From CAYRVX01 sp964642165 (GTDB taxonomy: Bacteria; Planctomycetota; Phycisphaerae; SM23-33), in assembly GCA_964642165.1 (NCBI GenBank), contig CAZXOC010000189.1:1-14934 (forward strand): DNA of 14,934 nt, in the 5' to 3' direction. This document shows positions 8,007 through 12,693 of this stretch, one piece after another. The translations under genes and the position numbers were made by a program. Numbering within the stretch: the stretch's first letter is position 1; each line of letters opens with the position of its first letter. The notes under the pieces were generated by a model, which saw nothing but the letters and a program-made list of their open reading frames with translations, was not told where the DNA came from and searched no databases.

Positions 8007-9407
8007 CTACTCGCCCTTGCCCCAGTGCTCCGTCCCGGCCGGCGCCAGCTCGAACTGGCGCACGCACATCATGCGCGGTTCGTCCGCCAGCAGGCACTTG
8101 GCGTGCTTCCCGGCGGCGTCCACCAGGAACAGGCCCGGCCCCCAGGCCTGCACGACCGTCCGCCCGTCCGGCAGGCGACTCGCCGCGACGCACCGGACCT
8201 TGACCCCCGGCGACCAGCTCCATGCCTCCTGGCCGCTGGGGGTCAGCTCGACGACGCGGCCGGCGACGTACTGGGCCACCAGCAGGTTCCCGTTGGCCAG
8301 CATGTGGACGTCCCGCGTCGCCCCCAGGTCGGTCCTGCTCCAGACGACCTTCGCGGCCTTGCTGACCTCTTGGGCCAGGCCGCTGGTCGAGCACAGCAGC
8401 GTGTTGCCGTTGGCCAGGCGCTGCACCGAGTGGAAGTTGGTGGCGGCGAGCGCGTACTGCCAGACGATCTTCCGCCCCGCGCGGTCGATCTCCACGGCGC
8501 GCCGCCCGGTGAGATCCAGCGCCAGCGTGGTGCCGCTCGGCAGGCGCGACACGTCCCTCGGGAGCCCCCCCAGCACCGATCCGTCCGTCCGCCAGACCAC
8601 CTTGCCCGCCGCGTCGTGCTCCTCCAGCGAGTACGTGCCCTTGCCGGACCGGCTGAACAGGAGGTTGCCGTTCGGCAGGGCGGCGGCGTAGCGCAGGCCG
8701 CTCGCCATCCGGCGCGACCAGAGCGTCTTGCCCTCCAGGTCGATCAGGCGGAGCCGCCTCCCGGCGATGTCGCGGCAGAGGACGCCGGCGATGCGGCCGG
8801 CGGGGGCGCGGTCGAAGGCGAACGTCCGCCGGCCGGCCTTCCACCACGCGGCCCACCTGCGGGCCGCCGCGCGCCGCTCGGGTTCCGGCGCGTGGGCGTT
8901 GTAGCCGAAGCGCTTCCCCGTGATCCGCCGCAGGGCGTACTCGGCCACGTGGCGGATGCCGCCGTCGGCGTGCCCCAGCAGCACGAGCAGCGAATCCACC
9001 ACCGTCTTGTCCTTCCGCCCGGCCAGCAGGTCGACGGCCTGGTTCAGGAGCGACGGCCGGTGCGCCTGCGCCGCCCGGTAGGCGGCCAGGATCTGCTCGG
9101 CCCGCACGGCCAGTTCCCCCGTAGCGTCCTTCGCGGCCCGCGCGACGAGCGGGGCGGCCCGCGGGCCCATCCGCACCAGCTCCTTCGACGCCGCCTCCCG
9201 CACCCGCCAGCTCTCGTTGTCCACGTCGGCCAGGAGCTTCCCCGCGCGCCGCCGTGCCGCCGCCGGCAGCGGCGTCGGCGCGATCAGCTCCCTCAGGAAC
9301 GCCCGGGCGGCCGCCGGGGCCTCGGGGACCTCTCCCGCCGCCGCACACAGCGCCGCGGCCAGGACCACCGCCGCCGTCGCCGCCACCTGACGCCCTGGAC
9401 GTCTCAT
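8007..9407 (-). CDS. Exported HEAT-repeat plus PQQ-like beta-propeller protein
   Basis: This 466-residue protein starts at ATG 9407, which has GGGAGG 6 nt upstream and gives a signal peptide (MRRPGRQVAATAAVVLAAALCAAA). Upstream in-frame codons are low-complexity and were not used. Residues about 35-165 form HEAT-like helical repeats (WRVREAASKELVRMGPRA, RHVAEYALRRITGKRF), followed by a Trp-rich RRWAAWWKAGRR segment. Residues about 205-450 are repeated propeller strands of the form L-(P/A)-(N/S)-G-(N/T)-L-L followed by E-x-D-x-x-G-K-x-V-W: LPNGNLLFS (244), LPSGTTLAL (289), LANGNTLLC (331), LANGNLLVA (370), LPDGRTVVQ (412). Arylsulfotransferase-like and PQQ-enzyme-like propellers look like this, but no catalytic site or cofactor ligand is recognisable. 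It is probably a scaffold or binding protein. It is convergent with the glycoside-hydrolase gene and not in its operon. Confidence 0.75.
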   Translation of the reverse strand: MRRPGRQVAATAAVVLAAALCAAAGEVPEAPAAARAFLRELIAPTPLPAAARRRAGKLLADVDNESWRVREAASKELVRMGPRAAPLVARAAKDATGELAVRAEQILAAYRAAQAHRPSLLNQAVDLLAGRKDKTVVDSLLVLLGHADGGIRHVAEYALRRITGKRFGYNAHAPEPERRAAARRWAAWWKAGRRTFAFDRAPAGRIAGVLCRDIAGRRLRLIDLEGKTLWSRRMASGLRYAAALPNGNLLFSRSGKGTYSLEEHDAAGKVVWRTDGSVLGGLPRDVSRLPSGTTLALDLTGRRAVEIDRAGRKIVWQYALAATNFHSVQRLANGNTLLCSTSGLAQEVSKAAKVVWSRTDLGATRDVHMLANGNLLVAQYVAGRVVELTPSGQEAWSWSPGVKVRCVAASRLPDGRTVVQAWGPGLFLVDAAGKHAKCLLADEPRMMCVRQFELAPAGTEHWGKGE

Positions 9408-9488
9408 GCCAAGCCTCCCCTTCCAATGCGTCCCAACCCGCGCCCCCGTCGCCGGGCCGGCGCCAGGAACACTCGATGGGCCGCCCTG

Positions 9489-9517
9489 ATTGTACCGCGC
9501 GGGACCGCGGCTGTCGT
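9489..9517 (-). promoter_or_regulatory. Candidate promoter for the propeller gene
   Basis: On the minus strand, ACGACA (9517-9512) and TACAAT (9494-9489) are separated by 17 bp. The -10 matches the consensus at five of six bases and stands out in GC-rich DNA; the -35 matches at four of six. A transcript would begin near 9482, leaving about 75 nt before the ATG at 9407. Confidence 0.4.
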
Positions 9518-9708
9518 GTCCGTGCGGACGGCGGAGGCCCTCTACCAGCGCGGAAGCCCGCGGAGCGACCGCTCCCATCGCGACGGGCTGACCGGGCAGA
9601 TGCCCCCCCGCCCGGCGCGAGGGCCCGGGCGCGCCGCCGCGAGGGAGGCGCCCGAGCGCCTCAGCAGGGCCGCTGCCCGCCCGGCCGGGCAAACTGCCGC
9701 CAAAGGTA

Positions 9709-9736
9709 TTGACTCGCCTGGCCGATTAGCTACACT
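9709..9736 (+). promoter_or_regulatory. Promoter of the tRNA-Asn gene
   Basis: TTGACT (9709-9714) and TACACT (9731-9736) are separated by 16 bp, each one or two bases from the sigma-70 consensus. The site sits about 38 bp before the mature tRNA 5' end, as expected for a tRNA gene with a short 5' leader trimmed by RNase P. Confidence 0.6.
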
Positions 9737-9773
9737 GGTTGGTTTGCCGGCGAGCGCCGGAAAGGCGATACGT

Positions 9774-9846
9774 TCCCCGATAGCTCAATTGGTAGAGCGA
9801 GCGGCTGTTAACCGCTAGGTTCAAGGTTCGAGTCCTTGTCGGGGAG
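9774..9846 (+). tRNA. tRNA-Asn (anticodon GTT)
   Basis: The 73-nt gene folds into a complete cloverleaf. The acceptor stem is TCCCCGA (9774-9780) with TCGGGGA (9839-9845) and discriminator G at 9846. The D arm is GCTC-AATTGGTA-GAGC. The anticodon stem AGCGG/CCGCT holds the loop CTGTTAA with anticodon GTT at 9807-9809. The T arm is CAAGG-TTCGAGT-CCTTG. The variable loop is short (AGGTT). The 3' CCA is not encoded. All pairs in the stems are intact, so it should be functional. Its 3' flank looks like mobile-element remains, and tRNA 3' ends are common integration targets. Confidence 0.97.
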
Positions 9847-9851
9847 GTTCG

Positions 9852-9890
9852 AAAGCCTCGGGATAAAAGAGACTTCCGGGGCTTTTGCTT
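9852..9890 (+). terminator. Terminator after tRNA-Asn
   Basis: AAAGCCTCGG (9852-9861) pairs with CCGGGGCTTT (9876-9885) over 10 bp with one T-G wobble and a 14-nt loop. The stem ends in TTTT and a further T-rich tract (GCTTT). It begins 6 nt after the tRNA, a suitable place for an intrinsic terminator. Confidence 0.6.
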
Positions 9891-9897
9891 TGCGCCG

Positions 9898-9976
9898 CCC
9901 TGTACCAAAGTAGCCGCTCGAAGGTGGTACAGGGGGCCAGAATCCGGCCTGTTTGGTACAAGGGCTGGTACAAGGG
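9898..9976. repeat. Cluster of TGGTACA repeats (inverted pair plus two direct copies)
   Basis: CCCTGTACCA (9898-9907) and TGGTACAGGG (9925-9934) are a perfect 10-bp inverted repeat with a 17-nt spacer. TGGTACAAGGG then appears twice in direct orientation at 9954-9964 and 9966-9976, a 12-bp period. Four copies of one motif within 79 bp look like protein-binding sites, such as recombinase arm or core sites or iterons. They could instead be a trace of an old coding tail, because on the minus strand the direct copies read LVPALVP. Confidence 0.6.
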
Positions 9977-10129
9977 GATCCCGGTCCATCCGTCGGGACT
10001 GGACACTTGGCATCTGTCGAAAGGGGCGCGAGCTGGCCCTAGAGAGGCGATGGCGCCGCGCTCTCACCGTGCCCTCGCCGACTCCCTCCCCGCCTACCCA
10101 GACACCGAGACGAGCAAGGAGGCCCCCAC

Positions 10130-10870
10130 ATGACCACCACGAGGGCCACGACACCGTACGCACTGGCACGGGCCGAGTGCTCGCGGATGACGCCGAACGG
10201 CGCCTGCCTGGGAGCTGGCGAACAGGCAGGGCTGCGCGGCTACTCGTTGCCGCTGCCGGACTGGATGCCGCAGCAGCTATGGCACGAGTTGGTCGAGGCC
10301 GCCCGCGAAGCCGGCGAGAACAGGATCTGCGTCCGCGTTCGAGAGACGGCCGAAGGCCTCGCCGAGATCGTCCCGCAGACGGCCGAGGATCGCCGCCAAG
10401 CCCTCGCACTGCCGGTACACGAGCGGACCATCAAGCTCGGGCGGAGGTACGACTTCTGCTTCTGTCCTCGTTGCGGCGAACGGACGGGAGCGTCTGGGCC
10501 ATGCGAGGCCTGTCAACGAACCGCGGGTGGCAGCCATCGGGAACCGACTGCGCGGCAGTACATGGCCAACCGTCCGCGCGCGCCCCGGTGTTCCTGCTGC
10601 GACGAGCTTGTCCCGGAATGCTCGCCCAAGGCCGAAGCCGTGCTGTGCTGGCGATGCACCTCCGTTCTGGCGGAGCGTAGGCGGGCCGGCTTGCGGGCCA
10701 GGCGCGGCGGGGATGACGCCAAGCTGTGCCCGGAGTGCGGGCAGGCGTTGCCACTGGGCACGCGGCGGACGGGACGCTGCGAAACGTGCCGGAGGAAGCA
10801 CCAGCGACAGGCTGCCAGAGCCCGGAAGCGCCGGCAGCGTCACCGGGCGGTGGCGGTGTCACGCTTTTAG
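10130..10870 (+). CDS. Cys-rich zinc-ribbon protein of a putative mobile element
   Basis: This 246-residue protein starts at ATG 10130 with a full AAGGAGG ribosome binding site (10116-10122) 7 nt upstream. No named family is recognised. An N-terminal part (about 1-100) contains C-(x)7-C (residues 17 and 25) in a context ending CLGAG, followed by a helical acidic stretch. Three Cys clusters with paired CxxC elements follow: CFCPRCG (110-116) with CEAC (125-128); CSCC (154-157) with CWRC (173-176); and CPEC (200-203) with CETC (217-220). Each has the spacing of a zinc ribbon or knuckle. The C-terminus (221-240) is strongly basic (RRKHQRQAARARKRRQRHR), suggesting nucleic-acid binding. No signal peptide is seen, so it is cytoplasmic. 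Its position between a tRNA gene and a terminase-like gene suggests an element-encoded protein. Function is unknown. Confidence 0.75.
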   Translation: MTTTRATTPYALARAECSRMTPNGACLGAGEQAGLRGYSLPLPDWMPQQLWHELVEAAREAGENRICVRVRETAEGLAEIVPQTAEDRRQALALPVHERTIKLGRRYDFCFCPRCGERTGASGPCEACQRTAGGSHREPTARQYMANRPRAPRCSCCDELVPECSPKAEAVLCWRCTSVLAERRRAGLRARRGGDDAKLCPECGQALPLGTRRTGRCETCRRKHQRQAARARKRRQRHRAVAVSRF

Positions 10871-11255
10871 CGGAAACCAGGCCTTTATTTGCAGGGAGTT
10901 ACAAGCGTGTTTTCGGCACCAAGGTACTTTGACCCGTCCGACGCGCAAAAGCGTGACATCGGCGATTCTGGGGCCATTCTGCAGAGCGGCCCCGGCTCCC
11001 CTCGCGAGGTCACCCCGAGCTGCGGTCTGCCCGGCGGCCCGTTCGATGCGTCAAAGCGCACGGAGACCCGGGCATTTGCTCGGAGGGAAAACCTAATGCG
11101 ATCTCGGGGCTCGCCCCGGAAGGGCATGCTCCCGGAAATTCTGCGCACGCACGCGATGGTTCGGCGAATCGCTCCTGGCCGGCACGCATGGACTCGCCTG
11201 CAGCAGACGCTCGGCGCAGCCACGCTCGCATGCCGCATGGGCGAGAGGGCAGGTC
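10871..11255. other. Intergenic region in the island, no firm gene
   Basis: This 385-bp gap follows the zinc-ribbon gene. It contains a 6-bp perfect hairpin, GGGGCC (10970-10975) with GGCCCC (10988-10993), that lacks a T-run, and a small open frame from 11096 listed separately. Its base composition is more even than that of the flanking exported-protein genes. No promoter could be assigned. Confidence 0.4.
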
Positions 11256-11296
11256 ATGGCCAAGCTGAACGACGACTACTCGCCTCTGCCGCCTGA
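11096..11296 (+). CDS. Possible small ORF, 66 aa, doubtful
   Basis: ATG 11096 is preceded by GGAGGG (11082-11087) with 8-nt spacing, a good ribosome binding site. The frame runs 66 codons and overlaps the start of the terminase-like gene by 41 bp. The product is basic (start MRSRGSPRKGMLPEILRT) with no recognisable domain. The ribosome binding site is the only positive evidence; the frame may be fortuitous in GC-rich DNA. Confidence 0.2.
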   Translation: MRSRGSPRKGMLPEILRTHAMVRRIAPGRHAWTRLQQTLGAATLACRMGERAGHGQAERRLLASAA

Positions 11297-11912
11297 TCCG
11301 TCGCTCGCCAAGACCCCGGCGGAGAAGCCATCGCCGGCAGCTCAAGCCATTCGGAGCAACGCGAAGCCGGCCGGACATGATTCCAAGCCTGCCCGCGCGC
11401 GCATGCCGATTCGTCGAGCGGAGGACGCCGACCGCGAGGCGATCCTGGAATCCCTCCGAGGTGGCCACACGCTGGCGGCGGCCGCAGCAGCCGGAGGGTT
11501 GTCCTCGCGCGCCTTGTTCAACTGGCGCCGGCGCGATCGCGAGTGGAGCAAGCAGGTCGAGGAGGCGCGGGATCTCGGCCGGCGCCGCCGAACGGAGGAG
11601 CTCGAGGACGTGCTTTTCCAAGGAGCGGAGAAGGTCCTCGCCGATCCGCGGTACCAAACAAGCATCATATTCGCATTAAGGAATTTGGACCCGGAGCATT
11701 GGCGCGACGGCCACGATCTCAACCAGCGGATTCAGGGCCGGCACGAGCATAGCTTGGCGCCGGGTGGTGACCTCGCAGCATTGTGCCGCCGCGTTGCTGC
11801 CGAGTGCGCCGGCGCCGAGGGAGAGGAGCCACCGATGGAGGGGGAGGTCGTTCAGGAATGCGAGAGGGAGCCGGCCTCGCGCCTGCTGGAGAGGAATCTC
11901 TTCGAGTGTTGA
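11256..11912 (+). CDS. Phage small-terminase-like helix-turn-helix protein
   Basis: This 218-residue protein starts at ATG 11256; the ribosome binding site is weak (GAGAGGG is about 8 nt upstream). A disordered Pro/Lys/Ala N-terminus (about 1-45) precedes a homeodomain-like helix-turn-helix (about 55-100): REAILESLRGGHTLAAAAAA, then GLSSRALFNWRRRDREWSKQ, the pattern of an activator-poor HTH in which the tryptophan-rich recognition helix is followed by a charged helix (EEARDLGRRRRTEELED). The segment IIFALRNLDPEHWRDG (about 137-152) matches the end of many phage small-terminase-like proteins, which typically read as a hydrophobic strand, Lys/Arg-Asn, then Pro-x-x-Trp-Arg-Asp. In phages such proteins recognise packaging sites on DNA. 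No large terminase follows, so this is either an orphan left from a prophage or a repurposed DNA-binding protein. The C-terminus is acidic and Cys-containing with no known motif. Confidence 0.55.
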   Translation: MAKLNDDYSPLPPDPSLAKTPAEKPSPAAQAIRSNAKPAGHDSKPARARMPIRRAEDADREAILESLRGGHTLAAAAAAGGLSSRALFNWRRRDREWSKQVEEARDLGRRRRTEELEDVLFQGAEKVLADPRYQTSIIFALRNLDPEHWRDGHDLNQRIQGRHEHSLAPGGDLAALCRRVAAECAGAEGEEPPMEGEVVQECEREPASRLLERNLFEC

Positions 11913-12224
11913 CGCCGACCGCGGCCAGGGCACCAGCAGGGCCGATCGCGAGGGCGAGGAGCGGGCGGCCTCCCCGAGGAGAGGCCAGCCACGCGCTCTG
12001 CGGGGAGGGCACCAAGGAGGCAAAGACTTGCCGAGAAGGCATGAAGGGCGCCGTGGTGCGATGGGACATGGGCAACGCGGCGTCGGTCATGGCCTTGGCC
12101 GGCCCGTACCTCAGCCTGTACCATAGCCGCTTGTGGGCCGCTAACTGGAAATCGCAGCGCCTCGCCGCTTGGGCCGCCAGGATTCGGCCTCGCGCACCCC
12201 TCCCCGCTGTGCACAGGTTTCTCC
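11913..12224. other. Intergenic region, possible right side of the island
   Basis: These 312 bp hold no convincing gene. An AAGGAGG (12013-12019) is followed by only short frames: a 33-codon TTG frame ending at 12126 and a 65-codon ATG frame at 12041-12238 that runs through the next promoter. The sequence CCTGTACCATAGCCGCT at 12115-12131 closely repeats 9899-9918 near the tRNA gene and is treated as a finding. Confidence 0.4.
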
Positions 12225-12252
12225 TTGACAACTCCTAGTCTGGTAGTAGAAT
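12225..12252 (+). promoter_or_regulatory. Sigma-70-type promoter of the LEPR-xLL gene
   Basis: A perfect TTGACA (12225-12230) and a TAGAAT (12247-12252, five of six consensus bases) are separated by 16 bp. This is the best promoter match in the window. Transcription would start near 12259, giving a 5' leader of about 435 nt before the ATG at 12694, or a separate small RNA. Confidence 0.65.
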
Positions 12253-12258
12253 CTTGGC

Positions 12259-12693
12259 AATCGGGCAACCCCAGCCCAGCAGGGAAGTTCTTTCTCTTTG
12301 GCGCGAGCGCAGGATGCGCGTTGCCTTGTTGCCGATGGCTTGGAGAGCCGAGGCAACGGGCCGCCCTTCCTGCGGTCTTGCGTGCACTGGCAAGGCTTGG
12401 CGCTGCTTTTTCGCGCTGAAACAGGGCAGGCGTACCCGCCCGCGGCGGCTAAGGGCCGCCGTAAAGGTCAAGCGAGGGCCGCCGATGCAGATCGGCAACG
12501 GGTGTTCGCGCGACGAGTCCGGGCACTATCGAGCGCAATTCCTGTGCCCTAGCTCCCGTTGGCGTGGTTGTCCCCGTCGCACGAGCAGCACACCCCCGCA
12601 GTCCTCGCGATGCATCCCATCGCGATCGAGGGGGGCGCGGAAGCGTCCCCAGTTCCATGCGGAATCCCACCTCGCCTTTACAGGAGGCTTGCG
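12259..12693 (+). other. Long structured 5' leader or unidentified RNA
   Basis: No protein gene is supported here. Several consecutive helices can be drawn: CGTTGCCT (12319-12326) with AGGCAACG (12351-12358), an 8-bp stem enclosing a second stem GGCT (12337-12340) with AGCC (12346-12349); GGCCGC (12359-12364) with GCGGTC (12372-12377); and GGCGGC (12444-12449) with GCCGCC (12455-12460). A second copy of GGGCCGCCG at 12476-12484 could compete for the last helix. The leader ends with AGGAGG (12682-12687), the ribosome binding site of the next gene. No known riboswitch or RNA class could be recognised by eye. Confidence 0.4.

Larger units (their letters stand above)
9408..9773. other. Intergenic region with two divergent promoters, no gene
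   Basis: This 366-bp gap separates the propeller gene (leftward) from the tRNA gene (rightward). It contains one candidate promoter for each, listed separately. The middle (about 9520-9700) is very GC-rich and has open frames without start signals or recognisable protein content; nothing else is seen there. Confidence 0.5.

Noticed and set aside
8025..9818. Long plus-strand frame opposite the propeller gene, running into the tRNA
   Set aside because: No domain content; it is antisense to a gene with a signal peptide and HEAT and propeller repeats.
9726..10409. Minus-strand frame spanning the tRNA and its flank as a gene
   Set aside because: It reads through the antisense tRNA (RTLNLAVNSR-type translation), a well-known false call. 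Only the LVP-rich part is kept as a speculative relic.
9839..12015. Second copy of the tRNA 3' end as an attachment site
   Set aside because: Only CGGGGAGG near 12003-12010 matches, which is too short to mean anything in this GC-rich DNA.
12041..12238. 65-codon plus-strand frame
   Set aside because: No properly spaced ribosome binding site, no domain, and it overlaps the TTGACA promoter element.
12319..12480. 6S RNA or a c-di-GMP or cobalamin riboswitch in the leader
   Set aside because: Only short matches such as CCTGCGGT were found; the conserved cores and overall fold of these classes were not seen.
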